53,390 nucleotides of DNA from JAJYTL01 sp046705265 (GCA_046705265.1 JBJKQL010000063.1:1-53390); one strand, 5' to 3'. Shown: positions 32,340 to 41,461, numbered from the stretch's first letter. Notes: generated by a model not told the origin, from the sequence alone. Translations and numbers: made by a program.

Positions 32340-34625
32340 TTACAGCTGTGATGCGGCTCCGTAGATGTCGTCTTCCTGAGCCGTATGAAGCCGAACAATC
32401 TTCTCGATCGCATCAATGATGCGCTGTGCGTCGCGGATTAGATAGCGATCGACCTGATCTGCCGGTAAATCTTCGACAAGCCTGTCGAGCAACCGGGCGA
32501 GATGCAGGATTTCGCGGTGAGCGCGGCTCATGGCGGAAAACGCGACCCTTTCGGCAAGAATCTTCGAAAGGCGTGGGTAAACGTCACCCTCGTCCGCACG
32601 TTCATGCGCGACGACGTGACGCCAGACGAGGTTCCTGGCTTCCACGATCAGCGCGATCGCACCCGCCGCCACCGCGTCGTCGAGCGAATCCGTAATGGAT
32701 TGGAGCCGATCGAGCGAGCGAATGAGTGCGACGTGATCATGATGCAATGTGCGGCCGACATCGGCAGGGAGTTTCACGGCGACATGCCTATGCGACGGGC
32801 GAAGAGCCCGGAGGGCGTTGAGGATCACAGCGACGTCGATCACCTCCTGGAAGATCGCAGCAGGTACAGGCGCGAGCCAGCCAAATGCGGCAGCCCCCAT
32901 TGCGAGGCCCGACAGGCCCATGCCGATGGCAATACTCTCTATGGCAATTCGGCGCGAACGCTGCGCAAGGAGCACGGCTTCCCCGACGCGGTCAACCCGA
33001 TCTGCCAGAATCACGATGTCGGCCGCCTCGGAGGAGGCACTGGCTCCACGGGCGCCCAGTGCAATACCGACGTCGGCCGCGGCCAGGGCCGGAGCATCGT
33101 TGATGCCATCGCCAACCATCACAGTTGGGTTGAGCCGCTGTTCGACACGAACGGCGTCCAGCTTGTCGGACGGAACGCGATCGGCCAAGACGGAATCCAG
33201 GTCAAGGGCCGCGCCAATGGTTTCTGCGGCGGCCGCGTGATCGCCGGTTACCATCAGGATTCGGGCCACCCCGGCCTCCCGCAACATGCGAATGGCGCGC
33301 GGCGCCTCCGGCCGCAGCTCATCGGCAAGAAGAAGTGCGCCGATAGGCCGCCCTTGAACGGCCACATATACCGCCAGCGCCGAGCGCCAAGCAGCGCGGC
33401 GCGCAGCCCGTGCGGCCCACCCCTCACACGTTCTCTGCGTCAGGATCATGTCTCGCGAGCCGGCGCTGACGCGCATTCCGTCAATGATCCCGTGCAACCC
33501 GGAGCCAGGCGCTTCCTGAACGTCTTTCGGAATTTTGAGATGAAGGCCGCGGTCGACGGCTGCCTTGACGACAACCTCCGCAAGAACGTGATGAGAGGCC
33601 TGTTCGAGCGAGGCGCCGAGCGTCAGGATCGTATCGGCCTCCTCTCCAGGGGCAACCTCGATCGAAAGCAGACGGGCGCCCCCGCGGGTCAGAGTTCCGG
33701 TTTTATCGAAGAGCACGGTATGCGTGCGGGCCAGGGCTTCAAGGGCACCACCCCCCTTGACCAATATGCCTCGCCACGCTGCCTGGGCGACGCCGGCGAT
33801 AAACGCGACCGGGGCGGCGAGGATGAGCGGGCATGGGGTTGCCGCCACAAACACCGCAAGACTGCGCAGCAGGTCACCAGATATGAACCATGCAGTAAAG
33901 GCGACCGCTCCCGTAAACGGTAAGAACAACAACGCAAAGCGATCCGCAAGGCGTACGAAGGGTGTCTTCGCGGTCTGGGCCGCGGTAACGAGGCGGAGAA
34001 TGCCTGAATAAGTGCTCTCTCCTGCGGGTGACGTGGTGGTGATCTCAAATGTCTGGCCGGCATTGACGGTGCCGCTGTAAACCGAATCGCCTTTGCTTCG
34101 CTTTACCGGGATTGGCTCCCCGGACAGGGAGGATTCATCGATCATTGCCGTGTCGGAAACGATGCCGTCAAGAGGGACCACCTCGCCAGCCCGCACCACT
34201 ATCCGATCGCCGATCGCCACATCGGTGACCGGAACGTCCTCAATGCCACCATCCGAGCTTCGATGGGCTATGCGAGGAGCACGATCCACCAAAGCACGCA
34301 GGCTCCGCTCGGCGCGCGCGACTGCGAAGTCCTCGAGCACGGTTCCCCCCGCATACATCAGCGCGACAACGGAGCCCGCGAGTGGCTGACCAAGCGCTAG
34401 CGCACCGCCCATAGACAGCAACGCGATTGCATCGACCCCCATCCGCCGGGCGAGAAGGTCGCGCAGGATGGAAATCGCCAAGTTGGCCACGATCGGAATA
34501 GTCCCAACCACCCAAAACAGGTCGGCAAGAAAACGCCGATCGGCGGCGTAGGAAAAAGCTCCTGCTGCCAACCCCGCAAATGCCATGAGGAGAAGCAACC
34601 GATGCAAGGTGCGGTTTAGATTCAT
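32340..34625 (-). CDS. Heavy-metal P-type ATPase with C-terminal hemerythrin-like domain
   Basis: 761 residues; GGAAGGG precedes ATG 34625. The P1B-type core lacks an N-terminal metal-binding HMA domain. It has the TGE-loop counterpart (SSLSGEPIPVKRSKGD), the membrane metal site TPCPL (263-267), the phosphorylated Asp307 in DKTGTLT, and the hinge VMVGDGINDAPALA. The N-domain HP motif of metal ATPases reads ASHHVLAE, with Val instead of Pro. After the last membrane helices (NALRALRPS, about 610), residues 625-757 form a four-helix hemerythrin-like HHE domain (LHHDHVALIRS, VVAHERADEGDVYP, SRAHREILHLARLLD, RLHTAQEDDIY). That domain could bind di-iron and sense oxygen, NO or iron next to the pump. 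The metal is not predictable. A perfect FNR-type box is 64 bases upstream. Confidence 0.9.
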   Translation of the reverse strand: MNLNRTLHRLLLLMAFAGLAAGAFSYAADRRFLADLFWVVGTIPIVANLAISILRDLLARRMGVDAIALLSMGGALALGQPLAGSVVALMYAGGTVLEDFAVARAERSLRALVDRAPRIAHRSSDGGIEDVPVTDVAIGDRIVVRAGEVVPLDGIVSDTAMIDESSLSGEPIPVKRSKGDSVYSGTVNAGQTFEITTTSPAGESTYSGILRLVTAAQTAKTPFVRLADRFALLFLPFTGAVAFTAWFISGDLLRSLAVFVAATPCPLILAAPVAFIAGVAQAAWRGILVKGGGALEALARTHTVLFDKTGTLTRGGARLLSIEVAPGEEADTILTLGASLEQASHHVLAEVVVKAAVDRGLHLKIPKDVQEAPGSGLHGIIDGMRVSAGSRDMILTQRTCEGWAARAARRAAWRSALAVYVAVQGRPIGALLLADELRPEAPRAIRMLREAGVARILMVTGDHAAAAETIGAALDLDSVLADRVPSDKLDAVRVEQRLNPTVMVGDGINDAPALAAADVGIALGARGASASSEAADIVILADRVDRVGEAVLLAQRSRRIAIESIAIGMGLSGLAMGAAAFGWLAPVPAAIFQEVIDVAVILNALRALRPSHRHVAVKLPADVGRTLHHDHVALIRSLDRLQSITDSLDDAVAAGAIALIVEARNLVWRHVVAHERADEGDVYPRLSKILAERVAFSAMSRAHREILHLARLLDRLVEDLPADQVDRYLIRDAQRIIDAIEKIVRLHTAQEDDIYGAASQL

Positions 34626-34668
34626 CGTGCCCTTCCGTTCAGGAAACCCAAATTATTAATCGCCTCTC

Positions 34669-34714
34669 TTGATCCGCGTGTATTGAGGAGGATCAAGGCC
34701 TCGGTCCATACGTC
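34669..34714. repeat. Promoter-like repeat, copy 2 (contains the FNR-type box of the P-type ATPase)
   Basis: The 46-base partner of 10990-11035 (37 of 46 identical, no gaps). It includes the exact box at 34683-34696 and the shared blocks ATCAAGG and TCGGTCCAT. Confidence 0.6.
34683..34696. promoter_or_regulatory. FNR/FixK-type box TTGAGGAGGATCAA
   Basis: Exact TTGA-N6-TCAA match centred 64 bases upstream of the P-type ATPase start at 34625 (minus). A -41.5 site predicts transcription from about 34648. Confidence 0.75.
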
Positions 34715-34833
34715 GTTGGAAAGACGAATGCGTGCGAATGCCACGATCAAGACGTGAAAGGGCTAGGTCCGGAGGAATCCAAGATAGAGCCGAAAAGAAG
34801 CGAACGTGGCGACCCGTCGAGCGAGATCAGCTC

Positions 34834-34847
34834 GTGACTTAGATCAA
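34834..34847. promoter_or_regulatory. Near-consensus FNR/FixK-type box GTGACTTAGATCAA
   Basis: One mismatch; the central TGACTTAGATCA is nearly symmetric. It lies about 183 bases upstream of the first gene of the ABC export operon at 35024. Confidence 0.45.
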
Positions 34848-34888
34848 AGCATCGCACGGAAATGGATATCTACTGAAAAAGACGTCTG

Positions 34889-34908
34889 TTGCCTGGCCCG
34901 GGCAACAG
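34889..34908. promoter_or_regulatory. Palindrome TTGCCTGGCCCGGGCAA, copy 2
   Basis: Same element as at 11093-11112, here 116 bases upstream of the ABC export operon start. The TTGCC/GGCAA arms suggest a dimeric repressor or activator site. Confidence 0.45.
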
Positions 34909-35023
34909 AGCCGAACCAGAATGGGAATCAACCATGGAGCCGACCCAGCGCTCAAATTTCATACCGTGTCGACGGACGCAGGTAATGGGCGCTTGGATCC
35001 TGGCTGCACGCCCTCTGACTTGA

Positions 35024-36100
35024 ATGATGACTGAGACAACCAAAAGATGGCTGGTTCGCGCGGCTGTTATCACGCTTGCCATCGTTCTTGGTGTCTTGGT
35101 TTGGCAGGTCCTTCGTCCAAAGGGGCTTCCAAGCGGCTTCGCCAGCGGCAACGGCCGGCTCGAAGCGGTTAACATCGATATCGCCACCAAAATTCCGGGG
35201 CGCGTCGCCGAAGTTCTCGTTAAAGAAGGAACATTCGTCACAGCAGGACAAGTTCTTGCCAGGATGGACACCACTGTCCTCGATGCGCAGCGTCGCGAGG
35301 CCGAAGCACAGATCAAACGTGCCTTGATCGGCGTTAAAACCGCACAAAGTAGAGTCGCGCAGCGTAAAGCAGAACGGACGGCTGCGATAGCGGTTATGGC
35401 AGAGCGAACCGCCGAGCTCGAAGCGACGCAAAAGCGGTTCGCGCGCTCGCGGGCTCTTGCGCCGAAAGGCGTGGTCGCAGCACAGACACTTGACGATGAC
35501 CGCGCTGCTGTCAAACGTGCTACCGCTGCCGTTGCGTCTGCAAAAGGACAAGTTGCCGCTGCCGAGGCCAGCCTTGGCCTTGCCAGTTCCGAGGTCGTCA
35601 GTGCGGAGTCCAATGTCGAGGCGGTCCAGGCCGCGCTTCAGCGCATCGAGGCTGACATCGACGACAGCACCTTGCGCGCGCCGCGAGACGGGCGGATTCA
35701 GTATCGCGTCGCCGAGCCGGGTGAGGTTCTTCCCGCAGGAGGCACCATCCTTAACATGGTCGACCTCACGGATGTCTTTATGACGTTCTTCCTGCCAACA
35801 AAACAGGCGGGACGCATCGCACTTGGCGAGGAGGCGCGCATTGTCCTCGATGCCGCGCCGCAATATGTGATCCCCGCCAAAATTTCGTTTGTCGCCGATG
35901 TTGCGCAATTTACCCCGAAGACTGTTGAAACGGTGGACGAGCGGCAGAAGCTGATGTTCCGTATTAAGGCGCACATCGCGCCAGATCTGCTTAGGAAACA
36001 TATTCGCGCCGTAAAGACTGGATTGCCTGGTGTGGTTTACGTTCGTTTGGACCCACGACTGGCATGGCCCGCGGCATTACAGATCCGTCTGCCCCAATGA
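35024..36100 (+). CDS. HlyD-family periplasmic adaptor (YbhG/YhiI-like)
   Basis: 358 residues. One N-terminal membrane anchor (AAVITLAIVLGVLVWQVL, about 11-28) is followed by the lipoyl half-motif (GRLEAVNIDIATKIPGRVAE, VKEGTFVTAGQVLARMD), a long alpha-hairpin (residues about 90-215) and the second lipoyl half plus beta-barrel (LRAPRDGRIQYRVAEPGEVL, NMVDLTDVFMTFFLPTKQAG). Such proteins bridge an inner-membrane exporter to the outer membrane. Its stop overlaps the start of the ABC gene (ATGA at 36097-36100), so the two are translationally coupled. Two ATGs stand in tandem at 35024, with a poor ribosome site. The layout adaptor-RbbA-YhhJ is a known conserved export operon. Confidence 0.88.
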   Translation: MMTETTKRWLVRAAVITLAIVLGVLVWQVLRPKGLPSGFASGNGRLEAVNIDIATKIPGRVAEVLVKEGTFVTAGQVLARMDTTVLDAQRREAEAQIKRALIGVKTAQSRVAQRKAERTAAIAVMAERTAELEATQKRFARSRALAPKGVVAAQTLDDDRAAVKRATAAVASAKGQVAAAEASLGLASSEVVSAESNVEAVQAALQRIEADIDDSTLRAPRDGRIQYRVAEPGEVLPAGGTILNMVDLTDVFMTFFLPTKQAGRIALGEEARIVLDAAPQYVIPAKISFVADVAQFTPKTVETVDERQKLMFRIKAHIAPDLLRKHIRAVKTGLPGVVYVRLDPRLAWPAALQIRLPQ

Positions 36101-38883
36101 GCGTTACGAGCATGCAAGTCGGAGACGTGCAGCCAGTTGCTCGCCTGGATAGTGTAACCCTGCGTTATCGTAACGTGTATGCGCTCGCCGGACTAAGTCT
36201 TGAAATCCCTGCCGGACGCATGGTTGGGCTGATCGGTCCAGACGGTATCGGAAAATCGAGCCTGCTCGCGATAATCGCCGGCGCCCGCGCGATGCAAACC
36301 GGCAAAGTCGAGGTACTCGGTGCCGACATGGCCAAACCCCGTCAGCGCAAGATGATTTGTACACGTATCGCCTATTTACCGCAGGGCCTGGGGCGGAATC
36401 TCTACCCGACACTTTCTGTATATGAAAACATCGATTTCTTTGCCCGCCTATTCGGGCAGGCTGCGAGCGTGCGAGCACGCCGGATTGACGAATTGGCGCG
36501 CTCCACGGGTTTGACCCCCTTCATTAACCGCCCTGCTCGCGAACTCTCTGGCGGAATGAAGCAAAAGCTCGGTCTTTGTTGTGCCCTGATTCACGATCCA
36601 GACCTTTTGATTCTCGACGAGCCAACGACCGGCATCGATCCTCTGTCGCGGCGGCAATTTTGGGAGTTGATTGCGGCAATTCGCCTGATCCGTCCTGGCA
36701 TGAGCGTGGTAGTGGCGACTGCCTATATAGAGGAAGCAGCACGCTTTGACTGGTTGGTGGCAATGGATGCGGGCCGCGTGCTGGCCACAGGCACCCCCGA
36801 GGAGCTACGCGCCCATACGGGTGCACCATCGCTCGACGCCGCATTCATCGCACTTCTACCAGAGGAAAAGCGTCGGCGGCACCAGCCCGTGAAAATTCCG
36901 CCGCGTCCGGTCGAACTCGAAGACAAGATCGCTGTCGAGGCCCGCGGCCTCACGATGCGCTTTGGGAATTTTAAGGCAGTAGATGACGCCAATTTTACGA
37001 TCCGGCAAGGCGAGCTGTTTGGTTTCGTGGGGTCGAACGGCTGCGGGAAGACCACCACGATGAAAATGCTGGCCGGCCTCTTGCCGCCGAGCGAAGGGCG
37101 CGCCTCGCTATTCGGAAAGGACGTGGATGCGCGAGATTTAATGGCACGGCGCCGGATCGGCTATATGTCGCAATCGTTCTCTCTTTATACAGAGCTTACC
37201 GTGAGCCAGAACCTTGAGCTGCACGCGCGACTGTTTCAAGTGCCCTATCACGATATATCAGAGCGCGTCGCAGAATTGATCTATCGGTTCGATCTCGTAG
37301 GGAACGCCAACGCCCTGCCTAAGAACCTGCCACTCGGCTACAGGCAGCGATTGTCTCTAGCTGTGGCCATGATCCACAAACCTGATCTGCTCATTCTGGA
37401 TGAGCCTACATCTGGCGTTGACCCGGTGGCACGCGATGCCTTCTGGCGGATTCTGCTCGATCTCTCGCGCAAGGACGGAATCACCATCTTCATCTCAACA
37501 CATTTCATGAATGAAGCCGAACGCTGTGACCGCGTTGCCCTCATGCACGAAGGAAAAGTCCTCGCCGTCGACCGGCCGGACAGGCTTAAGGCCCACTATG
37601 CCGTCGAAACGTTGGAAGAGGCATTTGTCTCTTACCTCGAAGAAGCCGGGCCGGCCAAGGGAGTGCAATCGAGCCGCCTGCCGCCTGTCTCCTTGCCGCC
37701 ACCCGGGCAGGTGAGATTTTTGTCTTCGCAGGCTCGGTCGTCCCGGTGGCACGATACCTTCAATCCTATGCGCATGCTTAGCTATGCGCGCCGCGAGATG
37801 CTTGAACTCTTGCGCGATCCGGTTCGCCTAGTTCTGGCCTTACTTGGCAGTGTCCTTTTATTGTTTGTGATGGGGTACGGCATCAGCCTCGACGTCGAGA
37901 ACCTTTCGTTTGCGGTCCTCGATCGAGATCAAAGCACGCTTAGCCGCAACTACACCCTAAACCTTGCGGGATCGCGCTACTTTGTCGAAAAGCCTCCATT
38001 GATCAGTGACAGGGATATGGATCATAGAATGCGCTCGGGGGCACTCAGTCTAGCGATCGAGATTCCGTCCGGCTTTGCCCGAGATGTTGCTCGCGGCCGC
38101 AAGGTCGAGATTGGCGCCTGGGTTGACGGTGCGGTGCCTGCGCGAGCCGAAGTGGCGGAAAGCTACATCGAGGGCCTGCAGGCGAAATGGCTATCTGAGC
38201 AAGCGGGAGCCGCGGGCCGGGGTCAGACTGTGGCCCCACTTATTAATATCGAAACGCGCTTTCGCTATAACCCGGACGTCAAAAGCATCATCGCCATGGT
38301 TCCGGCGATGATCCCGCTTCTTCTCATGCTTATCCCCGCCATGCTCTCGACTCTCGGTGTCGTACGCGAAAAGGAGCTTGGATCGATTGTTAATTTCTAT
38401 GTCACCCCGACTACCCCCATAGAGTTCCTGCTCGGGAAGCAAATGCCGTATATGGCGGTGTCAATCCTTAGCTTTGTTCTTCTTTTTGCTGCTGCAGTAA
38501 CCCTCTTCGGTGTGCCCTTCACAGGCAGCTTCTTAACGCTGACGGCCGCGGCCATGGTTTATGTCGCCGCCGCAACTGCGCTTGGGCTTCTGATATCGAG
38601 CTTCATACGAAGCCAGATTGCCGCAATTTTCGGAACGGCAGTCCTAACCATTTTGCCGGCAGTGAATTTTTCCGGCATGATCGAACCGACCTCTTCACTC
38701 CGAGGCGTAGGTTGGCTGATCGGTAAAGTCTATCCGACCACTTATTTTCTAATAATTTCCCGAGGCACATTCTCCAAGGCTCTTGGCCTTGCCAGCCTGA
38801 AGTCTGCGTTCATTCCGCTACTTCTCGCGGTGCCGCTGCTTGTTACACTTTCGGCTCTTCTGTTGCGGAAGCAGGAACGCTAG
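36097..38883 (+). CDS. RbbA-like ABC exporter: two ATPase domains fused to an ABC-2 permease
   Basis: 928 residues, start ATG 36097 overlapping the adaptor's stop. ABC domain 1 has Walker A GPDGIGKSSLL, signature LSGGMKQKLGL and Walker B LLILDEPTTGIDP. ABC domain 2 has Walker A GSNGCGKTTTMKM, a signature reading LPLGYRQRLSL (degenerate compared with LSGGQ), Walker B LLILDEPTSGVDP and switch His ISTHFMNEAE. From about residue 560 an ABC-2 permease follows, with a first span (LVLALLGSVLLLFVMGYGI), a large periplasmic loop with VDGAVPARAEVAESYIEGL, and five more hydrophobic spans. This is the RbbA/YhiH architecture. Domain 1's Walker A has Asp where Asn or Gly is usual. Exported substrate unknown. 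Confidence 0.9.
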   Translation: MSVTSMQVGDVQPVARLDSVTLRYRNVYALAGLSLEIPAGRMVGLIGPDGIGKSSLLAIIAGARAMQTGKVEVLGADMAKPRQRKMICTRIAYLPQGLGRNLYPTLSVYENIDFFARLFGQAASVRARRIDELARSTGLTPFINRPARELSGGMKQKLGLCCALIHDPDLLILDEPTTGIDPLSRRQFWELIAAIRLIRPGMSVVVATAYIEEAARFDWLVAMDAGRVLATGTPEELRAHTGAPSLDAAFIALLPEEKRRRHQPVKIPPRPVELEDKIAVEARGLTMRFGNFKAVDDANFTIRQGELFGFVGSNGCGKTTTMKMLAGLLPPSEGRASLFGKDVDARDLMARRRIGYMSQSFSLYTELTVSQNLELHARLFQVPYHDISERVAELIYRFDLVGNANALPKNLPLGYRQRLSLAVAMIHKPDLLILDEPTSGVDPVARDAFWRILLDLSRKDGITIFISTHFMNEAERCDRVALMHEGKVLAVDRPDRLKAHYAVETLEEAFVSYLEEAGPAKGVQSSRLPPVSLPPPGQVRFLSSQARSSRWHDTFNPMRMLSYARREMLELLRDPVRLVLALLGSVLLLFVMGYGISLDVENLSFAVLDRDQSTLSRNYTLNLAGSRYFVEKPPLISDRDMDHRMRSGALSLAIEIPSGFARDVARGRKVEIGAWVDGAVPARAEVAESYIEGLQAKWLSEQAGAAGRGQTVAPLINIETRFRYNPDVKSIIAMVPAMIPLLLMLIPAMLSTLGVVREKELGSIVNFYVTPTTPIEFLLGKQMPYMAVSILSFVLLFAAAVTLFGVPFTGSFLTLTAAAMVYVAAATALGLLISSFIRSQIAAIFGTAVLTILPAVNFSGMIEPTSSLRGVGWLIGKVYPTTYFLIISRGTFSKALGLASLKSAFIPLLLAVPLLVTLSALLLRKQER

Positions 38884-38886
38884 GCC

Positions 38887-40008
38887 GTGCGTATGGCCAA
38901 TGTCGTTAATCTGGGAATCAAGGAACTGCGTAGCCTTGTTCGGGATCCAGGAATGCTGGTCCTGATCCTCTACGCCTTTACATTCGCGATCTATGCTGCG
39001 GCAACGGCCATGCCCGAGACTCTCAATCGGGCGCCGATCTCGATTGTCGACGAGGATCGGTCAGCTCTCTCCCAGCGGATCATCAATGCCTTCTACCCTC
39101 CTCATTTCGGCCTCCCGAATCTAATCACCTCATCGGAGATGGATGTCCGTATGGACTCCGGCCTCGACACTTTTGCACTAGATATCCCACCGCACTTTCA
39201 GCGCGATGTGCTAGCCGGACACCGCCCTCAGATTCAGCTAAATATAGACGCAACCCGGATGAGCCAAGCCTTTACCGGCACCGCCTATATCCACACAATC
39301 ATCACGCAGGAGGTGGACGCCTTCGTCAGCCGCCATCGTTCCATCAAAGAGCCGCCTGTTCGACTGATGCTCCGCGCTAGATTTAACCCCACTCTAAATG
39401 CATCGTGGTTCGGATCCGTCATGGAACTCATCAACAATGTGACGTTGCTTGCAATTGTGCTGACCGGCGCCGCTCTAATCCGGGAGCGCGAGCATGGTAC
39501 AATCGAACATTTGCTTGTTATGCCCATTACGCCACTTGAAATTATAGCGAGTAAGATTTGGTCCATGGCTCTTGTTGTATTGGTTACATGCGCCGTCTCC
39601 CTTGTCATTGTCGTGCACGGATTGCTTTCTGTGCCGGTTCGTGGATCGCTTGCCTTGTTTCTTGTCGGAGTCGCCCTTGACCTTTTCGCTGCCACGGCAA
39701 TGGGAATACTTCTTGGCGCGATTGGCCGTTCAATGCCGCAATTCGGAATGCTTCTTATATTAGTCCTGCTGCCGCTCGAGATGCTCTCTGGCGCAACCAC
39801 CCCGAGAGAAAGCATGCCAATCATTGTGCAGCACCTCATGCAGATCGCACCCAATACTCACTTTGTCATTTTGGCCCAGGCGATTCTTTTTCGTGGCGCT
39901 GGTATAAGCATCGTGTGGCCACAATTCGGAGCCATCGCAGCGATTGGCGCAATTTTCTTCGGCCTCGCTTTAGCGCAGTTTCGGCAAAAGATGGCTTCGA
40001 TGACCTGA
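38887..40008 (+). CDS. ABC-2 type permease (YhhJ-like)
   Basis: 373 residues, starting at GTG 38887 (ATG 38893 is an alternative) three bases after the previous stop. Topology is that of ABC-2 permeases: one N-terminal span (LVLILYAFTFAIYAAAT), a large periplasmic domain (PISIVDEDRSALSQRIINAF) and five C-terminal spans including LLILVLLPLEMLSGATTPRE, the conserved P-loop-like turn of the family. It pairs with the permease half of the upstream fusion protein to form the channel. Third and last gene of the export operon; no outer-membrane factor is encoded here. Confidence 0.88.
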   Translation: MRMANVVNLGIKELRSLVRDPGMLVLILYAFTFAIYAAATAMPETLNRAPISIVDEDRSALSQRIINAFYPPHFGLPNLITSSEMDVRMDSGLDTFALDIPPHFQRDVLAGHRPQIQLNIDATRMSQAFTGTAYIHTIITQEVDAFVSRHRSIKEPPVRLMLRARFNPTLNASWFGSVMELINNVTLLAIVLTGAALIREREHGTIEHLLVMPITPLEIIASKIWSMALVVLVTCAVSLVIVVHGLLSVPVRGSLALFLVGVALDLFAATAMGILLGAIGRSMPQFGMLLILVLLPLEMLSGATTPRESMPIIVQHLMQIAPNTHFVILAQAILFRGAGISIVWPQFGAIAAIGAIFFGLALAQFRQKMASMT

Positions 40009-40227
40009 GCGAAGGTGCCGATATTGTAAGAGCGCAATGAGAAAATCCGAAATCGAACGGAGAGTTGCATCCTCGAATCAGAGTCGCGTCGGCAGCTTAT
40101 GATACCGACCGGCGTCTGGACCCAAGCCCATTAATACTGAAGCGCTAGCCGACCCCTCCCGGCTTTGGGATAACAAGGATGATCTATTTGCGCCCACTCC
40201 ATAACCCACTTCTCTGCCCCTGTGATA

Positions 40228-40241
40228 TTGACCTGAGTCAC
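40228..40241. promoter_or_regulatory. Near-consensus FNR/FixK-type box TTGACCTGAGTCAC
   Basis: One mismatch in the last base; otherwise symmetric. It is centred 89 bases upstream of the FMN-binding protein start at 40324. Confidence 0.55.
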
Positions 40242-40323
40242 GGTCTTCAACTCGGCTGGCTTGTATCGTGTTGCTAATGCCGGTGGTCGGGCAAGGTTAC
40301 AGAGAGACTCTAAGAGCTTTCAT

Positions 40324-40770
40324 ATGAACGACGAGATCAGAAAGAAGATCTTGGGTCTTCTAGATCAGCACCGCCTGATGACAATTACGACGCTGCGACC
40401 GGATGGATCGCCGCAAGCTACCACTGTGGGGTATGCGAAAGATGGGCTGATACTGTATTTTCTTTGCGGCCGAGATGCTCAGAAGGCGAGGAATTTGGCC
40501 CGGGACGACCGGATCCCACTGACCATCGATCACGATACTTCGGATCCCATTGCCATTAGCAGCCTTTCGATGGCTGCGCGTGCGCAGCCTGTCGACGATC
40601 CGACCGAGGTTGAGAAGGTTTTCCGCTTGCTGCCGTTGAAGTACCCGGAATACATGGGACTTGCAATGCCGAAGCTAGAGGAAATTCGGATTTTTCGCGT
40701 ACGCCCTACGATCATTTCGGTGCTCGACTATTCTCTGGGGTTTGGACATACAGATCTTGTCAACTGTTGA
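40324..40770 (+). CDS. Pyridoxamine 5'-phosphate oxidase-like FMN-binding protein
   Basis: 148 residues from ATG 40324; the frame extends 5' but without protein-like sequence. The split-barrel flavin fold is recognisable from the N-terminal helix plus strand pair (LLDQHRLMTITTLRPDGSPQ), then VGYAKDGLILYFLCGRDAQK, and ARNLARDDRIPLTIDHDT. The end RVRPTIISVLDYSLGFGHTD matches the general-stress or F420/FMN-binding subgroup rather than true PdxH. Family members bind FMN, F420 or haem and often sit in oxygen-limitation regulons. The box-like element upstream agrees with this. Single gene; the following DNA is a xanthine-dehydrogenase relic. Confidence 0.82.
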   Translation: MNDEIRKKILGLLDQHRLMTITTLRPDGSPQATTVGYAKDGLILYFLCGRDAQKARNLARDDRIPLTIDHDTSDPIAISSLSMAARAQPVDDPTEVEKVFRLLPLKYPEYMGLAMPKLEEIRIFRVRPTIISVLDYSLGFGHTDLVNC

Positions 40771-40850
40771 AAGTCCTATGACGGACAGAGCCGCCGCAGG
40801 AGCGATGTTAATATAGGAAAAGCGACATCGCCGACACGTAGTCCGCGTGG

Positions 40851-41108
40851 GTGGTCGTAAATAGTGAAAATGGTCGAATCTGCATCAAGCGCGTTGTTGC
40901 TGTCCACGATTGCGGGCAACTAATGAACCCAAGGCTGCCCGAAAGTCAGGGGCGGAGCGATCTGATCGGTCCGAATAATGGTATCACCCGTGAGAACGCA
41001 CCGCCTTCTAGCGACATATCTACCATCGCTACGCAGCCGCAATCACCAACAGGACTCTTCAGTATTTCTAAAAAACTGAACAGTATTAGGATGAAACGCT
41101 ATCCTTAG
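40851..41108 (+). pseudogene. Fragment of a xanthine dehydrogenase/aldehyde oxidase-type molybdoenzyme
   Basis: The readable part (ENGRICIKRVVAVHDCGQLM followed by NPRLPESQG) is the conserved TGxVxVxRVVxxHDCGxxxNP segment of the molybdopterin-binding large subunit (XdhB/IorB-type). The next residues no longer match, and the frame has no start, ribosome site or partner subunits. Only about 40 codons are recognisable, from 40851 to about 40975. It is a deletion relic; intact homologues use Mo-cofactor to hydroxylate purines or N-heterocycles. Confidence 0.65.
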
Positions 41109-41461
41109 ACTAGTCAGTTTCCGGTACGTCGTGATCCTGGATGGGGCATCTCGCGGGCGTTGCAAGCGCACCTTCGTTGAGCTCGGCCTGCATACCCATA
41201 ACCTCGGGAACTGCCGCCTAGTCGATACCTCGTTGCACTAACATGCTGGCAGCATGGCGGCCTATCTTGTAGACAGACTGCACGATCGCGCGAACTCGCA
41301 CGTGAGCATGTCCATATGTTCTTGGCGTCAGCTGCCAAGGCCGCACGCTCTAATAGAGGGCCGATGGCTCCCAGCTCATCCCCCTGGTTTCGGAAGGCAG
41401 TCCAAGCATCCTGCGAGCGAATCGTTGGGATAATCTCGAAGCTCGATCTGTTGCAGAGCTG
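41109..41461. other. Unassigned stretch, possible decayed gene on the minus strand
   Basis: On the minus strand one frame (around 41325-41115) reads TPRTYGHAHVRVRAIVQSVY, then KIGRHAASMLVQRGID, a stop, and QAELNEGALATPARCPIQDH. The first part vaguely recalls the C-terminal regulatory domain of K+/H+ antiporters, but the match is too weak to name. No intact gene. Confidence 0.3.

Noticed and set aside
32502..33923. 473-codon plus-strand frame across the P-type ATPase gene
   Set aside because: It is antisense to a gene with complete catalytic motifs and reads as Arg/Gly/His-rich out-of-frame sequence.
41115..41325. Minus-strand remnant resembling the C-terminal domain of Kef-type K+/H+ antiporters
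   Set aside because: Only a weak string of matches (HAH, GRHAA) with a stop and a frame change; not enough to name.
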